The notes below the pieces were generated by a model. It was not told the origin of the DNA. It saw nothing but the letters and a program-made list of their open reading frames with translations, and made no database searches. The position numbers and the translations under genes were made by a program. DNA of 64,000 nt from Mesorhizobium qingshengii (GTDB lineage: Bacteria > Pseudomonadota > Alphaproteobacteria > Rhizobiales > Rhizobiaceae). Location of the stretch: positions 124,001 to 188,000 of the forward strand of contig NZ_JAPFQA010000007.1 of NCBI RefSeq assembly GCF_027563465.1, read 5' to 3'. Every line of letters begins with the position of its first letter. The first letter of the stretch is position 1. Shown here piece by piece: positions 1-8,588 of the stretch.

Positions 1-1
1 G

Positions 2-646
2 CCGTTCGAGCGCGTCGACATCGACCTCGCCGACAAGCCGGACTGGTTCAAGGCGATCTCGCCGCTCGGCAAGGTGCCGCTGCTGCGTGTGAAGCGAAAT
101 GGCGAGGAGACGGCAATCTTCGAGTCCGCGGTCATCCTCGAATTCCTAGAGGAAACACAAACCAACCCCCTCCACCCTGCCGATCCTTACGGCCGCGCCC
201 GGCATCGCGCCTGGATCGAGTTCGGCTCGGCCACCCTCAACGCCATCGGCCGGTTCTATTCCGCCTCGACCGAGGCTGGCTTCCTTGCGGAAAGCGAGTG
301 TCTTTCGGCGATGTTCGGTCGCCTTGAGGCCGAGCTGGCGGAATCCGAACGGAACGGACCATGGTTCGCCGGCGAGCGCTTCTCGCTCGTCGACGCGGTT
401 TACGGACCGGTCTTCCGCTACTTCGACGCTTTCGACCGGATCGGCGATTTCGGCATTCTGGATGGCAAGCCGCTTGTCAACGCCTGGCGCCAGGCGTTGA
501 GCGGACGCCCGTCGATCAGGCACGCCGTGGCGCCGGACTATCCGCAGCGCCTGCACGCCTTTCTGCGGGCGAAGGGGTCCTGCCTTTCGAACCTCATCCG
601 CCAAAACGATCCGGCCACCGCGCTTCGGCAAGCCCAATCCGCCTGA
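2..646 (+). CDS. glutathione S-transferase family protein (5' end outside window)
   Basis: The reading frame is open from base 2, so the gene begins upstream; the GTG at 74 is internal. The visible 214 residues begin within the thioredoxin-like N-terminal domain. The segment GKVPLL followed by ESAVILEFLEE is the usual cis-proline and glutathione-binding part of GSTs (VPxL then an E-S pair). The rest is the all-alpha C-terminal domain. GSTs join glutathione to electrophiles or reduce peroxides in the cytosol; the substrate cannot be read here. The gene ends convergently with the FAD monooxygenase and the two overlap by 53 bp at their 3' ends. Family assignment is firm; subclass is open. Confidence 0.85.
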   Translation, partial: PFERVDIDLADKPDWFKAISPLGKVPLLRVKRNGEETAIFESAVILEFLEETQTNPLHPADPYGRARHRAWIEFGSATLNAIGRFYSASTEAGFLAESECLSAMFGRLEAELAESERNGPWFAGERFSLVDAVYGPVFRYFDAFDRIGDFGILDGKPLVNAWRQALSGRPSIRHAVAPDYPQRLHAFLRAKGSCLSNLIRQNDPATALRQAQSA

Positions 647-1826
647 ACGGATCGATCACGGTTCCGGCCACCATCGAGGCGAGAAACTGTGGCGCCGGCG
701 GGATTTTCGCCACCGTCGCCACCAGCCTGTCACGGATGAAGGGCAGCGCCACGGAGTCCGACTGGTAGAATGGCGTGAATGCCAGCGACAGCGCCTGGAA
801 GACACGCACATGCCAGCGCCGCGCTGCCGCATAGGCTTCGAGCGCCGCTTCGACACTGTCCGTCCGCGCCAGCGCATGGCTGAGCGCCGCAGCGTCGAGC
901 AGCGCCATGTTCGCCCCTTGCCCAAGTTGCGGGCTGGTCGAATGCGCGGCGTCGCCGATGACGGCCAGCCGCCGGCCTATCGGGCGCCTCATCGTGTGGT
1001 GGCCGTAGCGTGCCAGCGAAAGCTGGTCGAAACTGTCGATCTGGCTGGTGAACGCCTCACTCCGCGGCCACAGCCGGACCACCCTCTCCTTCCAGGCCCC
1101 GAGGCCCCGGGCGCGCACCGCGTCGGCGTCCGCCGGCTTGAGGCTCCAGAAGAAGGCCGCCATCTTTTCGGCGCCCGGCTCCGGCCGGCCGATCGGCAGC
1201 ACGCCGATCATCACGCTGGCCCGGTCGTAGCGCTGCAGCAACGCATGCTCGTCGAAGCCGTCGCCACGCCAGCCGAGCGACGCCCAGAACGCGCCATAGG
1301 TGAGTGGACGCGGCGCGCCGGCATTGCCCGCGCACTGCCGCAGTTTCGAGCGCGAGCCGCTGGCGTCGACGACCAGGTCGAACGGCCCCGCCCTTCGCCC
1401 GTCGCTCCGGATCAGGCTCGCCCGTTCGCCGGTTTCCGCGGTCTCGATCTCCACGCCGGTTTCAATGGTGACCGCTTCGCGCTGTGCGGCGCGAAAGAGC
1501 ACGCCGAACAAGGCCGCCCGGTGCACAGCCAGGCCAAAACGGCGACCGCGCTGGGCGTCATAGCGGACATCGAGCACGGTGCGGCCGGTCGTGGCGTCGG
1601 CGCCATGCAGCCGATCGATGCGGCTGCCCAGCGCCAGTATGTCATCGAGCAGGCCGAGATCGGCCAGCACCGTCAGCCCGGTCGGCTGCAGGATCAACCC
1701 GGAGCCGACCGGCTTCGGCTCCTCGAAGCGCTCGAACACGGTGACCCGATGCCCGGCACGCCTGAGATAGAGCGCCATCGCCAGCCCTGCCGGCCCGGCG
1801 CCCGCAATTGCGATATCGTAGGAAAT
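594..1826 (-). CDS. FAD-dependent aromatic-type monooxygenase, start codon unclear
   Basis: This is a class A flavoprotein monooxygenase of the salicylate/4-hydroxybenzoate hydroxylase type, about 410 residues. Three FAD motifs are visible: the N-terminal GAGPAG, a DG-like motif (DLVVDASG) and the GD motif (VIGDAAHSTSPQLGQGAN). The first in-frame ATG (1778) lies after GAGPAG, so starting there would remove the ADP-binding motif. Upstream to the stop at 1902-1904 there is no ATG, GTG or TTG. I extended the gene to an ATT codon at 1826, which has a GGGGG run just upstream. An ATT start, a CTG start at 1866-1868 or a small sequence error are all possible. The substrate is unknown. The HxlR gene upstream on the same strand is separate. 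Confidence 0.75.
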   Translation of the reverse strand: MSYDIAIAGAGPAGLAMALYLRRAGHRVTVFERFEEPKPVGSGLILQPTGLTVLADLGLLDDILALGSRIDRLHGADATTGRTVLDVRYDAQRGRRFGLAVHRAALFGVLFRAAQREAVTIETGVEIETAETGERASLIRSDGRRAGPFDLVVDASGSRSKLRQCAGNAGAPRPLTYGAFWASLGWRGDGFDEHALLQRYDRASVMIGVLPIGRPEPGAEKMAAFFWSLKPADADAVRARGLGAWKERVVRLWPRSEAFTSQIDSFDQLSLARYGHHTMRRPIGRRLAVIGDAAHSTSPQLGQGANMALLDAAALSHALARTDSVEAALEAYAAARRWHVRVFQALSLAFTPFYQSDSVALPFIRDRLVATVAKIPPAPQFLASMVAGTVIDPFRRIGLAEARWPDRFGG

Positions 1827-1912
1827 GCCAAAGCCCCCAAAGCCGGATTGGTCGGGACAATCCTTCAGCGGCCGGACTAAATCAAGCCGCCTCCCTTGGC
1901 ACTAGCCGCCGT

Positions 1913-2323
1913 TCAAACCTGGGCGGCATCAAAACCGGCACGCGCCTCGCGCACCGCGTCATGGTTGAGTTCGGCCCACAGGATCAGCTGGTGCAAGGCG
2001 CCGAACATCGACCGCCCGAGGTCGGTTAGACTGTACTCGACGCTCGGCGGCTTGGTCGGGAACACCTCGCGATGCACATAGCCGTCGCGCTGCAAATCGT
2101 GGAGCGTCTGGGTGAGCATGCGCTGCGAAATGTCGGGCACCAGCCGCCGCAACTCGCCGAAGCGATATGGCTGCTCGGCCAGGGCCCCCATCAAAAGCGA
2201 ACTCCATTTGCCGCTGAGACCCTGCATCACATCGCGAACCGGGCAATCGGCAAGGTTTCCGCCATCGCTCATGGCTTTGTAGATCTCGAGCTTGGATCTC
2301 AGATTGACGATCGTGTTGTCCAC
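1913..2323 (-). CDS. HxlR-family transcriptional regulator
   Basis: A 136-residue winged-helix protein of the HxlR/DUF24 family. The core includes KWSSLLMGAL, the recognition segment RFGELRRLVPDISQRMLTQTL and the wing VHREVFPTKPPSVEYSLT. One cysteine lies just before the HTH (ADCPVRDVM, Cys27). In QorR, YodB and HypR a cysteine at this place senses quinones or thiol stress. The gene is divergent from a QorB-like reductase, the arrangement seen for ytfH/ytfG in E. coli and qorR/qor2 in Corynebacterium. It probably represses that gene and itself through the perfect dyad between them. The role is inferred from family and context. Confidence 0.88.
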   Translation of the reverse strand: MDNTIVNLRSKLEIYKAMSDGGNLADCPVRDVMQGLSGKWSSLLMGALAEQPYRFGELRRLVPDISQRMLTQTLHDLQRDGYVHREVFPTKPPSVEYSLTDLGRSMFGALHQLILWAELNHDAVREARAGFDAAQV

Positions 2324-2395
2324 GGATGGTTCCTTGCCTGTGCCTACCTCCCGAAAAACTGCCTTCTTTACGGCCAGGGGTCAATTCCTATTTTA

Positions 2396-2422
2396 GTGCT
2401 GGTCTCTTTTTGAGACCAGCAC
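2396..2422. promoter_or_regulatory. 11-bp perfect inverted repeat, candidate HxlR operator
   Basis: GTGCTGGTCTC and GAGACCAGCAC flank a TTTTT spacer, in the 134-bp gap between the divergent HxlR regulator and the QorB-like gene. The GTCTCTTTTTGAGAC core matches the general form of HxlR-family operators, two short inverted arms around a T-rich centre. It could also form an RNA hairpin, but no gene ends here, so a DNA operator is the better reading. Confidence 0.6.
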
Positions 2423-2457
2423 CTGCCCCTTCCCTCCGACCCATGCCAGGATCACCA

Positions 2458-3348
2458 ATGAGCAAAACTCTCCTCGTCACCGGCGCTTCCGGCCAGCTTG
2501 GCCGCAGCGTCATCAACCACCTGCTGGACACATTCAAGGTGCCGGCGGCGCGGATCATCGCCACCACCCGCACGCCGGCCAACCTTGCCGACCTGGCAGC
2601 GCGCGGTGTCACCGTTCGGGCGGCCGACTTCGACGATCCGGCTTCGCTCGCCGAGGCCTTTCAGGGCGCCGACCGGGTGCTCATCATTTCGACCAACGAA
2701 CTGGCGATCCAGGGAAAGCGGCGCGAGCAGCAGCTCGCTGCGGTCGCTGCGGCGAAACAGGCAGGCGTCGCCCATCTGCTCTACACCTCGATGCCCGACC
2801 CCGAGCCCGGTTCGCCGGTCCTTTTTGCGCCCGACCACCACGGCACCGAACAGGCGATCAAGGCGAGCGGCATCCCCCATACGATCTTCCGCAACAGCTG
2901 GTATGACGAGAACCTGTTCATGTCCCTGCCGCAGACCCTGGCGTCGGGTCACTGGTATACGTCGGCGGGCGATGGCCGCATTTCCTATGGCGCGCGCGAC
3001 GACCTGGCGGCGGCGATCGCCGCCGGGCTCGCCTCCGGCGCCGACGACAGCAAGACCTACACGCTGACTGGCCCCAAGGCCTACACTGTCGATGAGGTCG
3101 CGGCGCTGGTCACCGAAGTCACCGGCAAGCCCATCCAGGTCATCCAGCTTTCCGACGAAGCATTGACCGAGGGGATGAAGTCGGCCGGCCTTCCCGAACC
3201 CATCGCCCGGCTTCTCGTGTCGTTCGACGCCGCCACGCGGGTCGGTGGCCTTGGCATGGTAACGGACTCCGTGGAAAAGCTCTCCGGCCGCAAATCGGTG
3301 TCGCTGAAGCAGTTCCTGGAGACCAACAAGGCCGCTTTGGCTGCCTGA
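2458..3348 (+). CDS. NmrA/QorB-like NAD(P)H:quinone oxidoreductase
   Basis: A 296-residue atypical short-chain dehydrogenase of the NmrA/QorB group. It starts with the nucleotide-binding loop TGASGQLG (residues 8-15) and has no YxxxK catalytic pair in the usual place, as in YtfG/QorB. These proteins bind NADPH and reduce quinones in the cytosol. The ATG at 2458 has an AGGA upstream and aligns with the Rossmann start. Longer in-frame extensions would run into the intergenic operator, so I left them out. The divergent HxlR regulator, with a possible thiol sensor, suggests induction by quinones or other electrophiles. It ends at a hairpin shared with the convergent SDR gene. Confidence 0.82.
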   Translation: MSKTLLVTGASGQLGRSVINHLLDTFKVPAARIIATTRTPANLADLAARGVTVRAADFDDPASLAEAFQGADRVLIISTNELAIQGKRREQQLAAVAAAKQAGVAHLLYTSMPDPEPGSPVLFAPDHHGTEQAIKASGIPHTIFRNSWYDENLFMSLPQTLASGHWYTSAGDGRISYGARDDLAAAIAAGLASGADDSKTYTLTGPKAYTVDEVAALVTEVTGKPIQVIQLSDEALTEGMKSAGLPEPIARLLVSFDAATRVGGLGMVTDSVEKLSGRKSVSLKQFLETNKAALAA

Positions 3349-3355
3349 CGATCGG

Positions 3356-3390
3356 CGCGGCGGGGAGCCCTATCTCGGCTTCCCGCCGCG
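3356..3390. terminator. terminator hairpin between convergent genes
   Basis: A 14-bp stem (CGCGGCGGGGAGCC with GGCTTCCCGCCGCG, one G-T pair) and a 7-base loop, between the QorB-like gene (+) and the SDR (-). It overlaps the last codons of the SDR. T-rich tails are weak, so it may act through stem strength. Confidence 0.5.
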
Positions 3391-4431
3391 TTGCTTCGAT
3401 GTCTTCAGCAATCCAAGCCCGATCAAGCTTTCGCCAGTTGCAACCAGCGCATCTTCGCGTGGTCGCGGTGCCCAGCCGAGCATGCGCACCGCCTTCTCGT
3501 TGCTGGCGTTCTTGGCCTTGCCCAGTTCCGGCACGATCTGCGCGGCTTCCGCGCTGAACAGCCCGACGAAGCGGACCAGCCAGTCGGGAAGCATCCTCGT
3601 CGAGACGCGCGCCGCCGCATCGCCCAGCCGTGCCCTCAAGGTTTCGGCCATCTCCCGCACGGTCATGAAGTCACCGGCAACCGCCAGGAACCGTTCGCCC
3701 CTGGCGGCGGGGTTGGTCATCGCGCGCAGATGCAGATCCACCACGTCGCGCACGTCGACGACGCCGAAGGACAGGCGCGGCAAGCCAGGCATGGCGCCGT
3801 CCATCATGCGCTGGATGAATTCGGTGGAGGTCGAATGGTCGGCCCCCAGAACCGGTCCGAAGATACCGACCGGATTGACGACCGCAAGCTCCAGCGCCCC
3901 GCCCTCTGCGGCAATGAAATCCCACGCCGCGCGCTCTGCCAGGGTCTTCGATTTCACGTATGCGCTGACCTTGCCCGCCGGATCGGTCCAGTTCTCCTCG
4001 GTGAACGGCCTGCCGCCACTCGGCAGCCTGCCATAGCCGATGGCCGCGAAGGACGAGGTGAGCACGACGCGCTTCACCCCTGCGTCCCGCGCCGACCGCA
4101 ACACCCGCAGCGCGCCCTCGCGGGCCGGTATGATCAATTCATCTTCATGCTTCGGAACACCGGGTGGAAAGGGCGAGGCGACATGCAGGACATAGTCGCA
4201 GCCGGCGACGGCTCGCGGCCAGCCGGCATCGGCCATGAGATCGGCGATGGCGAACGAGGGTACCGCTCCGGGCTCAGCGCCGCCGGCCTTGAGCATGGCG
4301 AGCACATCGGCTTCACGCTTGGCGGACCGCACGGTCGTGCGCACGCGGTAGCCGGCCTTCAGCAGGTCGAGAATACAATGAGCGCCAAGGAAGCCGGATC
4401 CGCCGGTGACAAGCACCAATTCGCCACTCAT
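3370..4431 (-). CDS. NAD(P)-dependent epimerase/aldehyde reductase (extended SDR)
   Basis: A 353-residue extended SDR resembling dihydroflavonol 4-reductase and yeast-type aldehyde reductases. Visible features are the TGGSGFLG nucleotide-binding loop (residues 9-16), the serine-containing LTSSFAAIG strand near 124-132 and the catalytic YxxxK (Tyr158, Lys162). The family reduces aldehydes or ketones with NADPH. Substrate choice depends on the C-terminal half and cannot be read. It lies 35 bp downstream of the first kup gene on the same strand and may be co-transcribed, without an obvious functional link. Confidence 0.85.
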   Translation of the reverse strand: MSGELVLVTGGSGFLGAHCILDLLKAGYRVRTTVRSAKREADVLAMLKAGGAEPGAVPSFAIADLMADAGWPRAVAGCDYVLHVASPFPPGVPKHEDELIIPAREGALRVLRSARDAGVKRVVLTSSFAAIGYGRLPSGGRPFTEENWTDPAGKVSAYVKSKTLAERAAWDFIAAEGGALELAVVNPVGIFGPVLGADHSTSTEFIQRMMDGAMPGLPRLSFGVVDVRDVVDLHLRAMTNPAARGERFLAVAGDFMTVREMAETLRARLGDAAARVSTRMLPDWLVRFVGLFSAEAAQIVPELGKAKNASNEKAVRMLGWAPRPREDALVATGESLIGLGLLKTSKQRGGKPR

Positions 4432-4466
4432 TCCCGCCTCCTCGGCTATCTGGCTGTTCTACACCC

Positions 4467-6386
4467 TTAAATGGCGACCTGGGTGCCGATTTCGACGACG
4501 CGTCCGGTCGGAATCTGGAAATACTCCGTCGCGTCGGCCGCCGTGCGCGCCAGCCCGATGAACAGCCGGTCCTGCCACACCGGCATGCCGGAATTGGGCG
4601 AGGCCTTGAGCGAGCGTCGCGACAGGAAGAACGACGTCGTCATGATGTCGAACTTCCAGCCCTGCTTGCGGCAGATCGCCAGCGCCCGCGGGATGTTGGG
4701 CTGTTCCATGTAGCCGAAGGTCAGCGTCACCCGCATGAACAGCTCGTTGACCGTCTCCATCTTGACCCGGTCGCTGTCGGGCACCACCGGCTGCGGCGCG
4801 GTCACCACCGAAAGGATGACGTTCTGCTCATGCAGCACCTTGTAGTGCTTCAGGCTGTGCATCAGCGCGGTTGGCGCGCTGAGCGGATCGCTGGTCAGGA
4901 ACACGGCGGTGCCGGACACCAGCTGCGGTTTCTTCTTCAACAGATTGCCGGCGAGGAAATCGAGCGGGATTTCGTTGCGGCGGGTCTTGTCGAACAGATA
5001 GCGGCTGCCGCGCACCCATGTCCACATGGCCAGCACGATGGTGAAAGCAACCGCCAGCGAGGCCCAGCCGCCTTCGAACACCTTGACGATGTTGGAGGCG
5101 AAGAAACCGATATCGATGAAGGCAAACAGCGCCGTCAGCGAGATTGCCAGCCAGAGCTGCCATTTCCAGATGCGCGTCATCACGACATAGAGCAGCACCG
5201 TCGTCACCAGCATGTTGCCGGTCACCGAGATGCCGTAGGCCGAGGCGAGCTTGCTGGATTCGCCGAAGCCGACGACCAGCAGCATCACCACCAACGCCAG
5301 CAACAGGTTGACGCGCGGCATGTAGATCTGGCCGGACTGTCGTTCCGACGTGTGCAGGATTTGCAGGCGCGGCAGCATGTTGAGCTGCACTGCCTGCCTG
5401 GTCAGCGAGAAGGCACCGGAAATCACCGCCTGGCTGGCGATGACCGTCGCGGCGGTCGCCAGCACGACCATCGGGATCAGCGTCCAGCCCTCGTTCATCT
5501 CGAAGAACGGATGGCCGACGACACCGTTCTTCGCCAGCACGAAAGCGCCCTGCCCGGCATAGTTCAACAGCAGGCAGGGAAACACGATCGACAGCCAGGC
5601 GAGCACGATCGGCTTGCGTCCGAAATGACCGAGATCGGCATAGAGTGCCTCGGCACCTGTGACGGCCAGGAAGATGGCGCCGATCGTCACGAAGGCGACG
5701 TCGGGCGAATGGATCAGGAACGCGACAATGTAGTGCGGGCTGATCGCCCACAGGATTTCCGGATCGGCGATGATGTGGTTGAGGCCTGACAGGCCTATCG
5801 CTAGGAACCATACCGCGGTCACCGGGCCGAACACCAATCCAACCCCGCCCGTGCCGAAGCGTTGCACCGCGAACACCATTGCAAGAATGACCAGCGTCAA
5901 AGGCACGACGTAGGGCTGGAAGGCAGGGGTGACGACGTTCATGCCTTCGACCGCCGAAAGCACCGAAATCGCCGGCGTGATGACGGCATCGCCGAAAAAC
6001 AGCGAGGCGCCGACGATGCCGATGCCCAGGATCACCGCCGAGCGCGTCGGAAAACTGCCGCGCGCCAACGCCATCAGCGACAGCACGCCGCCCTCGCCGC
6101 GGTTGTCGGCGCGCAGCACGAACATGATGTATTTGATCGTCACGATGATCGTCAGCGACCAGATGATCAGCGACAGCACACCGAGAATATCGCCGCGATC
6201 AGCGACGGCGCCGTGGGACGATGCCACCAGCGCCTCGCGAAAGGCGTAGATTGGACTGGTGCCGATATCGCCATAGACAACACCGAGCGCGCCCAGCATC
6301 AGCACCTTGGTGCTGTGCTGTTCGATTTCTGGATGGCTCGATTGTTCGACGGGTTCTGCCTCACTACCAGTATTGGCAAGGGCCAT
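4467..6386 (-). CDS. kup: Kup-type low-affinity potassium transporter, copy 1
   Basis: A 639-residue K+/H+ symporter of the KUP/HAK/KT family in the inner membrane. The family signature GVVYGDIGTSPIYAF sits near the N-terminus, followed by about twelve hydrophobic segments and a cytosolic C-terminal domain. I chose ATG 6386 rather than GTG 6395 because it aligns with the start of copy 2 and has GGAG upstream. The membrane part differs from copy 2 at many positions, but the last roughly 180 residues are identical. The gene is second of two tandem kup genes. Rhizobia often carry several kup copies; which one is the main transporter cannot be told here. Confidence 0.95.
   Translation of the reverse strand: MALANTGSEAEPVEQSSHPEIEQHSTKVLMLGALGVVYGDIGTSPIYAFREALVASSHGAVADRGDILGVLSLIIWSLTIIVTIKYIMFVLRADNRGEGGVLSLMALARGSFPTRSAVILGIGIVGASLFFGDAVITPAISVLSAVEGMNVVTPAFQPYVVPLTLVILAMVFAVQRFGTGGVGLVFGPVTAVWFLAIGLSGLNHIIADPEILWAISPHYIVAFLIHSPDVAFVTIGAIFLAVTGAEALYADLGHFGRKPIVLAWLSIVFPCLLLNYAGQGAFVLAKNGVVGHPFFEMNEGWTLIPMVVLATAATVIASQAVISGAFSLTRQAVQLNMLPRLQILHTSERQSGQIYMPRVNLLLALVVMLLVVGFGESSKLASAYGISVTGNMLVTTVLLYVVMTRIWKWQLWLAISLTALFAFIDIGFFASNIVKVFEGGWASLAVAFTIVLAMWTWVRGSRYLFDKTRRNEIPLDFLAGNLLKKKPQLVSGTAVFLTSDPLSAPTALMHSLKHYKVLHEQNVILSVVTAPQPVVPDSDRVKMETVNELFMRVTLTFGYMEQPNIPRALAICRKQGWKFDIMTTSFFLSRRSLKASPNSGMPVWQDRLFIGLARTAADATEYFQIPTGRVVEIGTQVAI
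4483..5009. repeat. 527-bp tract identical to 6592-7118
   Basis: This 3' part of the first kup gene matches 6592-7118 in the second with no difference that I could find reading line by line. Outside the tract identity drops at once: each of the last five codons differs only by a synonymous change, and the sequences diverge again from 5010/7119. This pattern points to recent gene conversion. Confidence 0.92.
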
Positions 6387-6575
6387 GGACGACACTCCGA
6401 TAAGCGCGCGGTGCTCTACGCTTGCTGCGATGCAATATCAAGTGCCGTTGCGTGATGGCTGCCATGCCTGCCGCGTTGGGCTGCTCAGGCAAATGGCTGA
6501 TCATCCGATGTTCGTGGGCTGAATCTGCCGCCACGACCGGCACGGCGTACACCCACAATACCTGCCGTATGTGCC

Positions 6576-8489
6576 TTAGATAGCTACTTGCGTGCCGATT
6601 TCGACGACGCGTCCGGTCGGAATCTGGAAATACTCCGTCGCGTCGGCCGCCGTGCGCGCCAGCCCGATGAACAGCCGGTCCTGCCACACCGGCATGCCGG
6701 AATTGGGCGAGGCCTTGAGCGAGCGTCGCGACAGGAAGAACGACGTCGTCATGATGTCGAACTTCCAGCCCTGCTTGCGGCAGATCGCCAGCGCCCGCGG
6801 GATGTTGGGCTGTTCCATGTAGCCGAAGGTCAGCGTCACCCGCATGAACAGCTCGTTGACCGTCTCCATCTTGACCCGGTCGCTGTCGGGCACCACCGGC
6901 TGCGGCGCGGTCACCACCGAAAGGATGACGTTCTGCTCATGCAGCACCTTGTAGTGCTTCAGGCTGTGCATCAGCGCGGTTGGCGCGCTGAGCGGATCGC
7001 TGGTCAGGAACACGGCGGTGCCGGACACCAGCTGCGGTTTCTTCTTCAACAGATTGCCGGCGAGGAAATCGAGCGGGATTTCGTTGCGGCGGGTCTTGTC
7101 GAACAGATAGCGGCTGCCCCGGATCCATGTCGACATGATCAGCCCCATGAAGCAGGCAACTGTGATCGACACCCATCCGCCTTCGACGATCTTCACGACA
7201 TTGGCCAGGAAGAAACCGGTGTCGATAACGCCAAACAGCAGTGCCAGTCCCAGTGCGAGCGCCAGCTTCCATTTCCACAGCTTGCGCATCACCACGAACA
7301 GCAGGATGGTCGTCATCAGCATTTCGCCGGTCACGGAAATTCCGTAGGCGGAAGCCAGCGAACTCGAGCTGCCGAAACCGACAACCAGCACCATCACCCC
7401 CATCGCGATAAGCAGGTTGACACGCGGCATATAGATCTGACCGAGCTGCATTTCGGACGTATGCTGCACCTCGATGCGCGGCAAAAGGTTGAGCTGAACC
7501 GCTTGACGGGTCAGTGAAAACGCACCCGAGATGACCGCCTGGCTGGCGATAACGGTCGCTGCCGTTGCCAGGCCCACCATCGGCATGAGCGCCCAGTCCG
7601 GCAGCATCTGAAAGAATGGATTGGTCGGCCTGCCGCCATTGGCAAGGACAAAGGCGCCCTGCCCGAAATAGTTGAGCAGCAGGCACGGAAATACCACGCA
7701 AAACCACGCCAATACGATTGGCTTGCGCCCAAAATGGCCGAGGTCGACATAGAGCGCTTCGGCCCCCGTCACGGCCAGGAACACAGCGCCGACGGTGACG
7801 AAAGCAGCGGTCGGCGTGCTGACAAGATAGGCGACGGCATAATAGGGATTGATCGCCAGCAGGACCGAAGGATCGTCCATCAGGTGATAGAGTCCGGCGA
7901 CGCCTATCGCCAGGAACCACAGAGCCGTCACCGGTCCGAATACGGCCGCCACCTTGCCGGTGCCGAAGCGTTGCACCGAGAACAAAAAGGCCAGGATGAT
8001 CAGCGTAATGGGAACGACAAAGGCGTCCAACGTTGGCGTCACCACCTCAAGGCCTTCGACCGCGGACAGCACGGAGATGGCCGGGGTTATGATCGCATCG
8101 CCGAAGAACAATGCCGCGCCGCATAGCCCGATCGCCAGGATCAGGCGGGCGCCTTTGGGATAGGCGGTGCGTGCAAGCGACATGAGCGACAGCGTGCCAC
8201 CCTCGCCCTTGTTGTCGGCACGAAGCACGAAAGCGACATACTTTATGGTCACGATGATCGTTAGCGCCCAGACGATCAGCGACAACACGCCCAGGACATC
8301 GGTGCGCGTATCGGTGCCGGGCGACGCATGAAGCGCCTCGCGGAAGGCGTAGATCGGGCTGGTGCCGATATCGCCATAGACGACGCCAAGTGCACCGAGC
8401 ATCAGGACCTTGATGCTGTGCTGTTCGACGGCGGAATGACTCGATGGTTCGACGGTTTCAGCCTCGCTACCGCTGCTGGCAAGGGCCAT
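6576..8489 (-). CDS. kup: Kup-type low-affinity potassium transporter, copy 2
   Basis: A 637-residue potassium/proton symporter with the same GVVYGDIGTSPIYAF signature, about twelve membrane segments and the same C-terminal cytosolic domain as copy 1. The first of the tandem pair, 189 bp upstream of copy 1. The N-terminal two thirds has its own sequence, so this is an old duplicate, yet the last 527 bp before the final codons are identical to copy 1. The ATG at 8489 has a GGGGA upstream. The gap between the copies holds no other gene that I can support. Confidence 0.95.
   Translation of the reverse strand: MALASSGSEAETVEPSSHSAVEQHSIKVLMLGALGVVYGDIGTSPIYAFREALHASPGTDTRTDVLGVLSLIVWALTIIVTIKYVAFVLRADNKGEGGTLSLMSLARTAYPKGARLILAIGLCGAALFFGDAIITPAISVLSAVEGLEVVTPTLDAFVVPITLIILAFLFSVQRFGTGKVAAVFGPVTALWFLAIGVAGLYHLMDDPSVLLAINPYYAVAYLVSTPTAAFVTVGAVFLAVTGAEALYVDLGHFGRKPIVLAWFCVVFPCLLLNYFGQGAFVLANGGRPTNPFFQMLPDWALMPMVGLATAATVIASQAVISGAFSLTRQAVQLNLLPRIEVQHTSEMQLGQIYMPRVNLLIAMGVMVLVVGFGSSSSLASAYGISVTGEMLMTTILLFVVMRKLWKWKLALALGLALLFGVIDTGFFLANVVKIVEGGWVSITVACFMGLIMSTWIRGSRYLFDKTRRNEIPLDFLAGNLLKKKPQLVSGTAVFLTSDPLSAPTALMHSLKHYKVLHEQNVILSVVTAPQPVVPDSDRVKMETVNELFMRVTLTFGYMEQPNIPRALAICRKQGWKFDIMTTSFFLSRRSLKASPNSGMPVWQDRLFIGLARTAADATEYFQIPTGRVVEIGTQVAI
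6592..7118. repeat. 527-bp tract identical to 4483-5009
   Basis: Partner of the tract in the first kup gene, offset by 2109 bp and in direct orientation. It encodes the C-terminal domain. As a direct repeat it could also allow deletion between the copies, giving one hybrid kup gene. Confidence 0.92.
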
Positions 8490-8588
8490 CGACCAATCCC
8501 CGATAAGCGTGCGATGCTTTATTCATGCTGCGCTACGATATCAATTGCACACGACGGCTGCCATACCTGCAACGCGAGGCTCCTGTTT

